Below are positions 43,391 to 53,279 of a stretch of DNA of 64,000 bases, in pieces. The stretch's first letter is position 1; each line of letters opens with the position of its first letter. The position numbers and the translations under genes are program-made. The notes under the pieces are model-generated. The model had not been told where the DNA came from and ran no database searches. It saw only the letters and a list, made by a program, of their open reading frames with translations. Origin of the DNA: JAAOIF01 sp965217125 (GTDB lineage: Bacteria > Pseudomonadota > Gammaproteobacteria > PS1 > Pseudothioglobaceae); assembly GCA_965217125.1 (NCBI GenBank), contig OZ244244.1, positions 496,001-560,000 on the forward strand, read 5' to 3'.

Positions 43391-44806
43391 ATGCAAGCAC
43401 TGTTGTTGTTTTTTGTGCTGACAATGCAAGCTTTTGCCTTGACAGAACAGGCATTTATTCAAAAAGTTTTAAATCAAGATACGCATTTTGAGAAAGATCA
43501 AATTTATGTAACCATCAAAAAAATAGAATTAGATGCCAGCAGGCAAAGTTATGCAGGCTGGAATACTGATTTGACTGCAACATTAGAAAATAGTTATTAC
43601 GACATCAGCAAAGATACTGACTCTACAAGCAGTTATGCAAAAAAACGCATAAAAAATCAACAATCCATTAAATTAGAGACTGAAAAAAGGTTTTTAGATA
43701 ATCCCGGCAGCTTAAATATTAGTGCTACTCGTTCAACCCCAGATACTAATATAGAGCGTTATAAACAAAGTGATTATCATGATAACTACAATATTAGCAC
43801 ATTTGATAATAGCTATAAAATTAGTTACAAATATCCACTATTAAAACACGATAGTAATGCCGCGACACTCAAAACTTATCATCGCAATATTCTTGATTTA
43901 CAACGCGAAAAACTTGATTTTTATGATGCACAAGAAGGTTTTTTAGTTGATCGACTAGAGCAGTATTTATTGTGGAGTTTGTATGAGGAAAATGCCAAAG
44001 TTTATGCAAAATATTTGCAAGAATTACTCAGCATTAAAATCGTTAAGGATAAAGACAAAGCCAAGCTAAAAACTGCTATTTTGCTTACTGAGAAAGATAT
44101 TTTAGAGAATCAGAGCCAATTAAAAGCACAAAAAGAAGAATTAATTGTAGCATTAAATGACCCAAGCTTATTAACCCAAAAGCCTGAGCTTAATCATGCC
44201 AAATCCCCCAATATTATCAAAGCTGATTTAGCGCAATATTTACGCAAAAATTCACGCACATTGCTAAAATATAAGATTGACCAAGAATTAAAATCCATAG
44301 ACCTTAAATATTATAAAAATCAGTCGAAAATTAAGTTGGATTTTAGTATCAGTGCAGAACAAGATGTCAATAAAGGCAATACATTAACCACAAAATACGA
44401 CAATGACAGTGTGGATTATGTCGCTGGTTTTGAATTATCCATACCAATAGGCACGGATGTTAGCGCACAAGAAGATATAGTAGTTGCCCAGTTAAATTTA
44501 AGAAAATTAGTGATTGATTTTGACAATAAATTAAAAGACATTAAAGCGGACGCACAGGCTTTAGCTGTTAAATTGAAGTTAGACAAAGAAGTGCTAAACA
44601 ACTATGACAATGTTATTGTTAGTATGGTTGCTGATGTTAATTCAGTCCATGATAATTATATAAAACAATCAATTCCCATTAAAGATTTACTTGATATTTA
44701 CAAAGAAAAACGCGATGTTGAATTAGAACGCGCCGATTCTATCATTGAACATCATCAAAACATTTTAGAATATAACGATGAGTTAGATAGAGTATTACCA
44801 CGATAA
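43391..44806 (+). CDS. TolC-like outer membrane efflux protein (divergent)
   Basis: 471 residues with a signal peptide (MQALLLFFVLTMQAFA). The layout fits the OEP/TolC family: two similar halves each with beta-strand-rich and long helical parts, including the first helical stretch about 180-260 and the second about 385-465 (KLKDIKADAQALAVKLKLDK). Similarity to well-known TolC proteins looks weak, so the assignment rests on architecture. It could serve as the channel for an exporter encoded elsewhere, such as the RND system at 21921-26625. It is followed by a polysaccharide gene 46 bp later. Confidence 0.6.
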   Translation: MQALLLFFVLTMQAFALTEQAFIQKVLNQDTHFEKDQIYVTIKKIELDASRQSYAGWNTDLTATLENSYYDISKDTDSTSSYAKKRIKNQQSIKLETEKRFLDNPGSLNISATRSTPDTNIERYKQSDYHDNYNISTFDNSYKISYKYPLLKHDSNAATLKTYHRNILDLQREKLDFYDAQEGFLVDRLEQYLLWSLYEENAKVYAKYLQELLSIKIVKDKDKAKLKTAILLTEKDILENQSQLKAQKEELIVALNDPSLLTQKPELNHAKSPNIIKADLAQYLRKNSRTLLKYKIDQELKSIDLKYYKNQSKIKLDFSISAEQDVNKGNTLTTKYDNDSVDYVAGFELSIPIGTDVSAQEDIVVAQLNLRKLVIDFDNKLKDIKADAQALAVKLKLDKEVLNNYDNVIVSMVADVNSVHDNYIKQSIPIKDLLDIYKEKRDVELERADSIIEHHQNILEYNDELDRVLPR

Positions 44807-44852
44807 TGATAAAAAATTATTAATTAACCACCTTTTTTGCTGCGTAAATAAC

Positions 44853-46715
44853 ATGATTAGAGTATTACAACAAACTTCCAGAAGCAACAAGCAATTGATT
44901 ATGCTTGCGTTTGATATTGCGGCATTGATAGCTGTATTGTTGGCATCATTTTCGATGCGCCTTGGGGTTTGGTATGTGCCTGAAAATGAAATGTTGTGGC
45001 TGGTATTTGCCGCGCCTGTTTTGGCATTGCCAATTTTTATGCGTTTTGGCTTGTATCGTGCTGTGATTCGCTACATTAGCTTTAAAGCGTTGTGGGCAAT
45101 AGCACAAGCAGTGTCATTGTATGCGCTGTTGTGGGGGGTGATAACTTTTATGAGTGCTGCCCAAGGCATTCCGCGTTCGGTAATTTTGATTAATTGGGTC
45201 TTATCTTTGTTGGTTATTAGTGGCGCTAGACTAATTGCGCGTTGGTTATTTGACGATATGGGCAATAATACTGGCAAGAAAGTTATTATTTATGGTGCTG
45301 GTTCGGCAGGCAGACAATTATTAGTGGCACTTGAGCATTCTGCAGAGTATGCCGCAGTTGCTTTTATTGATGATAATAAGGCTTTAGTTAAGGGTTTTGT
45401 TAATGGGATAGAGGTTATTGACAAAAGCAAACTTAAATTTTTTATTGACAAATATCAGGTTGAAGAAATTTTGCTGGCAATGCCCTCTATTAGCAATAGT
45501 TGTCGCAAACAAATTATTGATTTTCTACAAGAATTTGCGATTAAAGTGCGCACTCTGCCCAGCATTAGTGAGATTGTATCTGGAAAAATTCAAACGAGTG
45601 ATTTGCAACAAATTAAGATACAAGATCTGTTAGGCCGTGATACCGTGGCAGCCAACCAGAGTTTGTTAGGCAGGAATATTACTGCTAAAGTGGTGATGGT
45701 TACAGGTGCTGGCGGCTCGATTGGTTCTGAGCTGTGCCGCCAGATTGTTGCGTTAAAACCGCAGGCATTAATTCTATACGAATTGAGCGAATTGGCACTG
45801 TATAACATCGATAAAGAATTGGCTAATGTTGATATTGAGGTTTATCCACTATTAGGCAGTGTCAATAATAGCCATCGACTCAGCCAAGTATTAAAACGTT
45901 TTTCAGTTGATACCATCTATCATGCCGCCGCTTATAAACATGTGCCGATGGTTGAGTTTAACAATACCGAAGGCGCAAATAACAATGTGTTGGGAACTTT
46001 GTGTATAGCCCAAGCGGCGATTGATGCTAATGTTAAAACCTTTGTCTTGATTTCAACAGATAAAGCAGTACGCCCAACCAATACTATGGGCGTGACTAAG
46101 CGTTGTGCTGAACTGATATTACAAGCCTTGTCCGCCACCCAAACAACAACAACATTTAGTATGGTGCGTTTTGGTAATGTGCTTGGTTCTAGTGGTTCGG
46201 TAATTCCTTTATTTACGCAACAAATTAAACAAGGCGGCCCGATTACGGTAACTGATGAGAATATTATTCGTTATTTTATGACCATACCTGAAGCAGTAGA
46301 GTTAGTGATTCAAGCTGGCGCTATGGGCACAGGAGGCGATGTGTTTGTGCTGGATATGGGCGAACCAATACGCATTACAGATTTGGCAAAACAAATGATT
46401 CACCTAAGTGGGTTGGAGATTAAAAATAAGCATAATCCCGATGGCGATATTGCAATTGAATATACTGGACTCAGACCTGGCGAAAAACTTTTTGAAGAAT
46501 TACTAATTGGCGATAATGTCAGTGATACCGACAATCCATTGATTATGTGCGCACAAGAAGACAGCCTGCCATGGGATGAATTAGAGCCAATTTTGACAGG
46601 GCTGCACAGTGCTATTATTAAATGCGACCAACAAAAATTACGCCAGTTGCTGATTCAAGCAGTGCCAGATTTTAAGCCGCAATGTGAGATTACAGACCCT
46701 CTGTTTGAACAGTAG
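44853..46715 (+). CDS. Membrane-bound NDP-sugar 4,6-dehydratase (WbpM/CapD family)
   Basis: Probably converts UDP-GlcNAc to a 4-keto-6-deoxy sugar for surface polysaccharide or glycan synthesis. The N-terminus has about four membrane helices (residues 15-120), then a nucleotide-binding domain (IYGAGSAGRQLLVALE, about 145-160) and the SDR domain with NAD motif TGAGGSIGSELCRQI near residue 285, the catalytic region LISTDKAVRPTNTMGVTKR, and VRFGNVLGSSGSVIPLF. Met replaces the usual Tyr of the YxxxK motif, as in this family. Length 620. It converges with glmS. Confidence 0.92.
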   Translation: MIRVLQQTSRSNKQLIMLAFDIAALIAVLLASFSMRLGVWYVPENEMLWLVFAAPVLALPIFMRFGLYRAVIRYISFKALWAIAQAVSLYALLWGVITFMSAAQGIPRSVILINWVLSLLVISGARLIARWLFDDMGNNTGKKVIIYGAGSAGRQLLVALEHSAEYAAVAFIDDNKALVKGFVNGIEVIDKSKLKFFIDKYQVEEILLAMPSISNSCRKQIIDFLQEFAIKVRTLPSISEIVSGKIQTSDLQQIKIQDLLGRDTVAANQSLLGRNITAKVVMVTGAGGSIGSELCRQIVALKPQALILYELSELALYNIDKELANVDIEVYPLLGSVNNSHRLSQVLKRFSVDTIYHAAAYKHVPMVEFNNTEGANNNVLGTLCIAQAAIDANVKTFVLISTDKAVRPTNTMGVTKRCAELILQALSATQTTTTFSMVRFGNVLGSSGSVIPLFTQQIKQGGPITVTDENIIRYFMTIPEAVELVIQAGAMGTGGDVFVLDMGEPIRITDLAKQMIHLSGLEIKNKHNPDGDIAIEYTGLRPGEKLFEELLIGDNVSDTDNPLIMCAQEDSLPWDELEPILTGLHSAIIKCDQQKLRQLLIQAVPDFKPQCEITDPLFEQ

Positions 46716-46737
46716 AAAGCTTTTACAGTCTCCTCTT

Positions 46738-48585
46738 TTATTCAACTGTAACTGATTTTGCCAAATTACGCGGCTGATCAACATCTGTGCCTTTAATCAA
46801 TGCTACATGGTAGCTTAATAATTGCAACGGAATGGTAAAGATAATCGGTGCGGTAATACGCCCTAAGTTAGTGGTTGTTGGGATAATGCTCATGCCCGCC
46901 ATTGGGGCAACATTTGAGGTTTCATCCTCAAATACAATCATCTGCGAGCCGCGCGATTTTACCTCTTGCAGATTTGATTTTAATTTATCTAACAATTTAT
47001 CGTTTGGCGCTACAGCAATTACAGGCGTTTCTTTGTCAATTAAGGCGATGGGACCATGTTTAAGTTCGCCCGCTGGATAAGCCTCAGCGTGGATATAGCT
47101 AATTTCTTTTAGCTTAAGTGCGCCTTCCATAGCAATGGCGTGCATACAGCCTCTGCCTAAAAATAAGGCGTTATATTTGTCCTTAAAAGTTTTTGCTAAT
47201 TCAATAATTTGTGCTTCTTGTTTTAAGGTTTTTGCAATCAAGCCCGGCAAGCGATTTAGTCCATTAACAATTTTGGCTTCTTGTTGTTTTGAGAGTTGCT
47301 GATGAGAGCGTCCCATCACTACTGATAGCAGTGCAAGGGAGACTAATTGTGTGGTAAAAGCTTTGGTTGAGGCGACCCCAATTTCAGGGCCCGCATGGGT
47401 TAAAAATGTCAGCTCTGATTCACGAGTTAGGCTTGATTCTGCATTGTTACAAATAGTCAGCGTGTGAATTTTATGGTTACGGTTTTTAACCGCCCTTAGC
47501 GCCTCTATCGTATCAGCCGTTTCCCCACTTTGGGAGATGGTGATAAACAGCGTATCATCAAGTATAACGGGGTTGCGATAACGATATTCGCTGGCCACCT
47601 CAATATGAGTGGGGATTTTGGCAATGTCTTCTAACCAATATTTTGCCACTAAACCCGCATGATAACTGGTGCCGCAAGCAATAATTTGAATGTGTTTGCT
47701 CTGTTTAAAAATATCTTTGGCGCCGTGACCAAAGGCATAGGAAAGCACACTGTCTTTAGTGATGCGGGATTCTAGCGTATCGCGAATGGCTTGCGGTTGT
47801 TCAAAAATTTCTTTTTGCATATAGTGCTTATAGCCGCCTTTTGAAAACTGCCCAGATTTAAGTTTTAAGCTTTGAATTTTTCGCTTAACTTGCCGCCCAT
47901 TTTTATCGTAGATAGTGATTGAATTAAGGGTAATATCAGCAATATCGCCCTCCTCTAAAAAGATAAAATCCTTAGTTATATTAAGCAGTGCTATTGGGTC
48001 AGAGGCAATAAAATTACCTTTTTTACTAACACCAATCACCAACTGTGAGCTACAGCGCGCAGCAATAATGTGATTTGGATGCTGGGCTGATACCACGCCA
48101 ATACCATAGGCCCCTTTAAAACTTTTAATGGCGCATTGCACTGCCCCTAACAAGCTATTATTATCTGCTAATGCAAAGTGGATTGCATGGGCAATTACCT
48201 CAGTGTCAGTGTCAGAAGTAAAGCTATAACCCTGTGCTTGTTGCTGTTGTTTGAGTTGCAGAAAATTCTCAATAATGCCGTTATGCACCACGCTCACCAT
48301 TTGATTGCAAATGTGTGGATGTGCATTCCGAGAAGACGGCTCACCATGTGTAGCCCAGCGTGTATGTGCGATGCCGATACTGCCTTTTAAAGGCACTTTC
48401 TTTTGTTTAATCTTATCTTCAAGATTGACAACCTTGCCTACCGCACGGCTGCGATTAAACTTGTGTTCATCGTCCAAAACAACCGCCCCAGCAGAATCAT
48501 AGCCACGATATTCTAAGCGTTTTAAGCCATTAATTAAAATCGGGGTGATGTTGTTATTGCAAATACCGCCAACGATGCCACACAT
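46738..48585 (-). CDS. glmS: Glutamine-fructose-6-phosphate aminotransferase GlmS
   Basis: First step of the hexosamine pathway; makes glucosamine-6-phosphate for peptidoglycan and lipopolysaccharide. The N-terminal glutaminase domain begins MCGIVGG, with Cys2 as nucleophile, and has RLEYRGYDSAG. Two SIS domains follow (ACGTSYHAGLVAKYW, SQSGETADTIEALR, FLGRGCMHAIAMEGALKLKE), ending LAKSVTVE as expected. Length 615. It faces the 4,6-dehydratase gene, whose substrate is a downstream product of this pathway, with 22 bp between stops. It diverges from the PHP gene. Confidence 0.97.
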   Translation of the reverse strand: MCGIVGGICNNNITPILINGLKRLEYRGYDSAGAVVLDDEHKFNRSRAVGKVVNLEDKIKQKKVPLKGSIGIAHTRWATHGEPSSRNAHPHICNQMVSVVHNGIIENFLQLKQQQQAQGYSFTSDTDTEVIAHAIHFALADNNSLLGAVQCAIKSFKGAYGIGVVSAQHPNHIIAARCSSQLVIGVSKKGNFIASDPIALLNITKDFIFLEEGDIADITLNSITIYDKNGRQVKRKIQSLKLKSGQFSKGGYKHYMQKEIFEQPQAIRDTLESRITKDSVLSYAFGHGAKDIFKQSKHIQIIACGTSYHAGLVAKYWLEDIAKIPTHIEVASEYRYRNPVILDDTLFITISQSGETADTIEALRAVKNRNHKIHTLTICNNAESSLTRESELTFLTHAGPEIGVASTKAFTTQLVSLALLSVVMGRSHQQLSKQQEAKIVNGLNRLPGLIAKTLKQEAQIIELAKTFKDKYNALFLGRGCMHAIAMEGALKLKEISYIHAEAYPAGELKHGPIALIDKETPVIAVAPNDKLLDKLKSNLQEVKSRGSQMIVFEDETSNVAPMAGMSIIPTTTNLGRITAPIIFTIPLQLLSYHVALIKGTDVDQPRNLAKSVTVE

Positions 48586-48634
48586 ATTTAAACTACCTCA
48601 ATTATTGGAAATGGGTTAATGGATTTTTGATTGA

Positions 48635-48662
48635 TTTACTTTAGGCAAATATACCGTATAAT
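48635..48662 (+). promoter_or_regulatory. Candidate sigma-70 promoter for the PHP-yciO genes
   Basis: TATAAT at 48657-48662 with TTTACT 16 bases upstream (48635-48640). It lies in the 127-bp divergent gap between glmS and the PHP gene and points to the latter. Confidence 0.45.
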
Positions 48663-48712
48663 TCTGTGTAATTAGATTATCTTAAACTTTTGATTAGCAA
48701 ATCCCATTTTTT

Positions 48713-49549
48713 ATGACTGACATTATAGTTGATTTACACAATCATTCTTATTATTCTGATGGTGTGTTATCGCCAACACAACTGCTGCGTTTAGCAAAAA
48801 AGCAGAATTGCGATATATTTGCATTAACCGACCATGACACAACCGATGGCTTAGACGAAGCCCAGCTTGAGGCGAAAAACTTGAATATGCAATTTATCCC
48901 CGGTGTTGAAATATCAGCCCTATGGAATAATATGACCATTCATATTGTTGGACTTAATATTGACAAGGATAATGCAATTTTGCAAGCAGGGCTTAAACAA
49001 CATCAAAGTTTTCGCCAAATTCGCGCTGAGAAAATGGCGCGTGGTTTGGCAGGTGCTGGCGTTATGAAGGCAATGGAAAAAACCCAAAAAATCGCCAAAA
49101 CCAAGCTAATTACACGCACTCATTTTGCGCAAATGCTGATTCAAGAAGGCGTTTGTAAAGATCTAAAATCAGTATTTAAGCGTTTTTTAACAGGCAAAAA
49201 ACCGGGCGGTGTGGGCGTTAAATGGACGCAATTTGACACAGTGATTGCTTGGATACATGCCGCTGGCGGCAAGGCTATATTAGCTCATCCATTGCGTTAT
49301 CGAATAACCAATACCAAAGTAAAACGCATGATTAGCGATTTGGCAGCCAGCGGCTGTGATGCGCTCGAAGTTGTTAGCGGAAGCAGTAATACTGATGAAA
49401 TCACCCTCAGCCACCAATGGGCAAGTGAATCAGCTTTGTTAGCATCTGTTGGCTCTGATTATCACGGTTGGCCAAATCAGCGAGTGCAAATTGGTAATTT
49501 GCAAGCCTTGCCAGACCGTCAAACAGCAATATGGAAAAATTGGATATAA
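48713..49549 (+). CDS. PHP-domain phosphoesterase (RNase AM / TrpH-like)
   Basis: 278 residues of the PHP family related to E. coli YciV (RNase AM), which acts on 3',5'-nucleotide bisphosphates and trims 5' ends of rRNA. Metal-binding motifs are clear: DLHNHSYYSDG at residues 7-17, LTDHDTTDG at about 39-47, GVEISA near 65, LAHPLRY near 185 and GSDYHGW near the C-terminus. It is followed by the yciO gene, the same neighbour pair as in many gammaproteobacteria. Confidence 0.9.
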   Translation: MTDIIVDLHNHSYYSDGVLSPTQLLRLAKKQNCDIFALTDHDTTDGLDEAQLEAKNLNMQFIPGVEISALWNNMTIHIVGLNIDKDNAILQAGLKQHQSFRQIRAEKMARGLAGAGVMKAMEKTQKIAKTKLITRTHFAQMLIQEGVCKDLKSVFKRFLTGKKPGGVGVKWTQFDTVIAWIHAAGGKAILAHPLRYRITNTKVKRMISDLAASGCDALEVVSGSSNTDEITLSHQWASESALLASVGSDYHGWPNQRVQIGNLQALPDRQTAIWKNWI

Positions 49550-49557
49550 ACATTATC

Positions 49558-50172
49558 ATGGCAATATTATTTGAAATTCATCCACAAAATCCACAACATC
49601 GACTGATTAAACAAGTGGTTAATGAACTGCATGCAGGCGCGGTTATTGTGTATCCGACCGATTCGGGCTATGCACTCGGCACAGCACTCGGCAATAAACA
49701 AGGTTTGCAGCGTATTAGAGCTATTCGTCAGTTGTCTAAACACCACGACCCTACTTTAATGATGCGTGATTTAGCGCATATTGGTGAGTATGTAAAATTG
49801 GATAATAATGCCTTTCGTCTGCTCAAAAAAGTCCTGCCTGGTGCCTATACTTTTATTTTTGAAGCTGTGCATAATGTCCCCAAACAATTACTACACAAGC
49901 GTAAAAAAACCATCGGTGTCAGAGTCTCAAATCATGGCGTAGTGCAAGCCTTGCTTGATGAATTAGATCAGCCAATGCTGAGTATGTCGTTAATTTTAGC
50001 GGGGCATGAGTTTTTTAATATTGACGATGTGCGCGCCGCCGTTGAACAACAAGTGGATTTAATTATTGACGATGGTTATTGCCCACCAGAGCCAACCACA
50101 GTGATTGATTTATCCCATGGCAAAGTTGAAATTATTCGACAAGGCGCAGGTGATACATCTGTTATAATTTAG
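49558..50172 (+). CDS. yciO: YciO family (Sua5/TsaC-like) protein
   Basis: 204 residues from the ATG at 49558, which gives MAILFEIHPQNPQHRLIKQ and matches the start of E. coli YciO; the frame opens nine codons earlier inside the PHP gene. YrdC/Sua5 domain features: GAVIVYPTDSGYALGTALG, PGAYTFIFEA and KKTIGVRVSNH. The family binds double-stranded RNA and nucleotides; YciO's exact role is not settled, although a threonylcarbamoyl-AMP-related activity is likely. It starts 8 bp after the PHP stop. Confidence 0.9.
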   Translation: MAILFEIHPQNPQHRLIKQVVNELHAGAVIVYPTDSGYALGTALGNKQGLQRIRAIRQLSKHHDPTLMMRDLAHIGEYVKLDNNAFRLLKKVLPGAYTFIFEAVHNVPKQLLHKRKKTIGVRVSNHGVVQALLDELDQPMLSMSLILAGHEFFNIDDVRAAVEQQVDLIIDDGYCPPEPTTVIDLSHGKVEIIRQGAGDTSVII

Positions 50173-50196
50173 TTATAGCATTTACAGAAAAAAACC

Positions 50197-50448
50197 ATGC
50201 AAACACAAATCAGAAAAATCGGCAACTCAAAAGGGGTGATTATCCCAGCAACTTTTTTAGCACAAGTTGGTTTTAAAGATGCTGTCGATATTAGCGTTAA
50301 AAACCAACAAGTGATTATTTCGCCATCAGTTAAACACACAAAAAAGCCACGCGAAGGCTGGTTTGATAACTATAACTCAGAACAAGACATTGATTTTTGG
50401 GAAGGGTTTATTGAATTGTCTAGCGAGCAAGAAGATTGGGAATGGTAA
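50197..50448 (+). CDS. AbrB/MazE-type antitoxin
   Basis: 83 residues. The N-terminal AbrB swapped-hairpin DNA-binding domain is visible (MQTQIRKIGNSKGVIIPATF, residues 1-20), followed by an acidic C-terminal tail (SEQDIDFWEGFIELSSEQED) typical of toxin-binding regions in MazE. It overlaps the start of a truncated MazF gene by 7 bp, so it is the surviving half of a MazEF module. Confidence 0.88.
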   Translation: MQTQIRKIGNSKGVIIPATFLAQVGFKDAVDISVKNQQVIISPSVKHTKKPREGWFDNYNSEQDIDFWEGFIELSSEQEDWEW

Positions 50449-50573
50449 AACGAGGCGAAGTCTATTGGGTAAATTTAGATCCAACCTTGGGTAGTGAAAT
50501 TAAAAAAACACGCCCTTGTTTAGTCGTCTCTCCTAATAGTGTTAATACCAATACACCGCGTTTAAATAAATGA
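50442..50573 (+). pseudogene. MazF/PemK-type endoribonuclease, truncated to 43 codons
   Basis: The frame starts with ATG inside the MazE gene and encodes MVKRGEVYWVNLDPTLGSEI followed by KKTRPCLVVSPNSVN, the canonical first strand and loop of MazF. After 43 residues a TGA stops it, overlapping the ATG of alaS. About 65 C-terminal residues are missing, so the RNase fold cannot form. The break seems to be a deletion that brought alaS up against the toxin gene. Confidence 0.85.
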
Positions 50574-53167
50574 AAACCGCACAAATTCGCCAAAAATTCT
50601 TAGATTATTTTGCCACAAAAGGGCATACCATCGAGCCTAGTGCATCGCTAATTCCGCATAATAATAAAACCTTATTATTTGTTAATGCAGGTATGGTGCC
50701 GTTTAAAGATGTTTTTAGCGGTGTAGAGAAAAAACCATACACCCGTGCCGCCTCTTGTCAGCGTTGTGTGCGTGCTGGCGGCAAGCATAATGATTTGGAA
50801 AATGTGGGTTATACTGCGCGCCATCACACCTTTTTTGAGATGCTGGGTAATTTTAGTTTTGGCGATTATTTCAAACGCGAAGCCATTATTTATGCTTGGG
50901 ATTTTTTAACCATTGAGTTAGCTTTGCCCAAAGAAAAACTTTGGGTGAGTGTGTTTGAAGAAGACTTTGAAGCCGAAAATATTTGGGTAAATGAAATTGG
51001 TTTTCCTAAAAATCGCATTTCTCGTTGTGGTGCTAAAGATAATTTTTGGCAAATGGGCGATACCGGCCCTTGTGGCCCTTGTTCTGAGATTTTTTATGAC
51101 CACGGCGAAGATATTGCCGGCGGCCCGCCTGGGCATGCCGATGAAGACGGCGACCGCTATATTGAGATTTGGAACTTAGTTTTTACGCAATACGACAAAC
51201 AAGAAGACGGTTATTTAAAGCCATTATCTGCACCTTGCGTGGATACGGGTATGGGCTTAGAGCGTTTAGCAGCAGTGTTACAACACAAAAACAACAACTA
51301 TGATACTGATGGCTTCCACAGCATAACTAAAGCTATTGTTGATTTAAGCCCTAAAGCCAACAATATCAAAAGTGATAATGCTTCGGTGCGGGTGATTACT
51401 GACCATATTCGCTCTACTGCATTTATGATTGTTGATGGGGTTATTCCCTCAAATGAAGGCAGGGGCTATGTGTTACGCCGCATTATTCGCCGCGCCATTC
51501 ATCATGGACATAAAATCGGCATTAATAAAGTATTTTTCTATCAATTAGCGCCGGTATTGGCCTTAGAGCTTAAAGTCGCCTATCCTGAGCTGAAAAAATC
51601 TTTGGCAAATGTTGAGAAAATCTTAAAACGCGAAGAACAGCGTTTTGCACAAACGCTAGAGCAAGGTATGGATATTTTAGAAGATGCGATTGCTAATTTA
51701 GACGGCATCCAAATTGATGGTGAAACCGTGTTTAAACTGTATGATACTTACGGCTTTCCAGTGGATTTAACAACTGATATTGCACGCGAGAGAAATCTCA
51801 GTATTGATATCTCAGGCTTTGAGGTGGCAATGAGCAAACAACGAGAACGCGCACGGCTTGCAGGGGATTTTAAAACCACACAAATAGGCGTTACCATTAG
51901 TCAAGAAACCGAGTTTTTGGGCTATCAACAATTACAAAATAACGCAATGGTGCAAGCGATTGTGCAAGACGGCAAACAAGTCGATTGCATCAATGCAGGT
52001 GATGAGGCGATTATTGTATTATCGCAATCAAGTTTTTACGCTGAATCTGGCGGTCAAGTGGGCGATAGTGGCAATTTAACCAATCAAACGGCTAATTTTA
52101 CTGTCCATAACACCAAAAAACAAACATCAGGGGCATTTGAGCATTATGGGCAATTGCACAGTGGCACCTTAACAGTAGGCGATACCATCGATGCGGCGGT
52201 GGACAAACGCCGCCGCAAATGTATCGCGCGTAATCATTCGGCAACGCATTTATTACATGCCGCGTTACGCGCAGTGCTGGGCGAGAATGTTACTCAAAAA
52301 GGCTCGTTGGTTGATAGCGATAAATTGCGTTTTGATTTCTCTTATGATGCGTTGATTAGCAAGGCAGATTTGGACAAAATTGAGGCAATGGTTAATCGCA
52401 CAATTCTAAGCAATACTCAGGTTTATACTAATATTACCGATATTAAAACTGCCAAAAAACAAGGCGCAATAGCACTTTTTGGGGAGAAATATGGAGACGA
52501 GGTGCGGGTATTGACCATGGGCAAAAATGACTTTTCAGTAGAATTATGTGGCGGCACTCATGTTAAGAGATTGGGCGATATTGCTTTGTTTAGAATTATT
52601 TCTGAGTCAGGTGTTGCCGCAGGTGTTCGCCGTATTGAGGCACTTACAGGCTATGGCGCATATCAATTTGACAAACAAATTGAGGCTGATTTATCACGCA
52701 TTGCCACACTTACTAAAACCAACAATGCTCTTGTGGTGGATAGAATTACCCAACTACTCAGCGAACAAAAAGCATTAGAAAAACAAATTAGCAACTATCA
52801 AAAACAATTTGCCAGCAATCAAGGCGATGATTTAGTTAATCAGGCACAAACCATAGGTTCTGTAAAATTATTATCAACCGTGGTTACTGGCGTAAGCGTC
52901 AAGGATTTGCGTGATATTGCCGACAAACTCAAAGACAAACTGCACAGTGCCGTGATTGTGTTGGCAGTTGTAAATGGCGATAAAATTGCATTAGTAGCAG
53001 GCGTTACCAAAGATTTAACCGCTCAATATCAAGCAGGGAAAATCCTCAATTATGTGGCCCAACAAATCGGCGGCAAAGGCGGCGGCCGCCCAGATATGGC
53101 ACAAGGCGGCGGCACTCAGCCTGAGAATTTAGATAAAGCCTTAGCCTCGGTTAAGTCGCTTATTTAA
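50570..53167 (+). CDS. alaS: Alanyl-tRNA synthetase
   Basis: Charges tRNA-Ala and edits mischarged Ser and Gly. The class II core starts MKTAQIRQKFLDYFATKGH and has GMVPFKDVFSG and GMGLERLAAVLQ. The editing domain has the zinc motifs HSATH (about residue 560) and ELCGGTHVKR (about 662). The C-terminal domain ends with KGGGRPDMAQGGG. Length 865. The ATG overlaps the stop of the truncated mazF, and ribosome-site sequence upstream is poor, which is odd for an essential gene. Confidence 0.97.
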   Translation: MKTAQIRQKFLDYFATKGHTIEPSASLIPHNNKTLLFVNAGMVPFKDVFSGVEKKPYTRAASCQRCVRAGGKHNDLENVGYTARHHTFFEMLGNFSFGDYFKREAIIYAWDFLTIELALPKEKLWVSVFEEDFEAENIWVNEIGFPKNRISRCGAKDNFWQMGDTGPCGPCSEIFYDHGEDIAGGPPGHADEDGDRYIEIWNLVFTQYDKQEDGYLKPLSAPCVDTGMGLERLAAVLQHKNNNYDTDGFHSITKAIVDLSPKANNIKSDNASVRVITDHIRSTAFMIVDGVIPSNEGRGYVLRRIIRRAIHHGHKIGINKVFFYQLAPVLALELKVAYPELKKSLANVEKILKREEQRFAQTLEQGMDILEDAIANLDGIQIDGETVFKLYDTYGFPVDLTTDIARERNLSIDISGFEVAMSKQRERARLAGDFKTTQIGVTISQETEFLGYQQLQNNAMVQAIVQDGKQVDCINAGDEAIIVLSQSSFYAESGGQVGDSGNLTNQTANFTVHNTKKQTSGAFEHYGQLHSGTLTVGDTIDAAVDKRRRKCIARNHSATHLLHAALRAVLGENVTQKGSLVDSDKLRFDFSYDALISKADLDKIEAMVNRTILSNTQVYTNITDIKTAKKQGAIALFGEKYGDEVRVLTMGKNDFSVELCGGTHVKRLGDIALFRIISESGVAAGVRRIEALTGYGAYQFDKQIEADLSRIATLTKTNNALVVDRITQLLSEQKALEKQISNYQKQFASNQGDDLVNQAQTIGSVKLLSTVVTGVSVKDLRDIADKLKDKLHSAVIVLAVVNGDKIALVAGVTKDLTAQYQAGKILNYVAQQIGGKGGGRPDMAQGGGTQPENLDKALASVKSLI

Positions 53168-53279
53168 ACTCAGCCAGAAATTATAATCAGAGCTGTTATA
53201 TCGGCTTATTTTAATAAAACACTTGATTTTTATGGGGAATGTAGTAGGTATAATTTAGTATTTTTTTAGTTATGCAAAA

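Noticed and set aside
53223..53254. TTGATT ... TATAAT as a promoter for the PP-loop gene
   Set aside because: The spacing is 20 bases, too long for a standard sigma-70 promoter; only the TATAAT was mentioned as a possibility.
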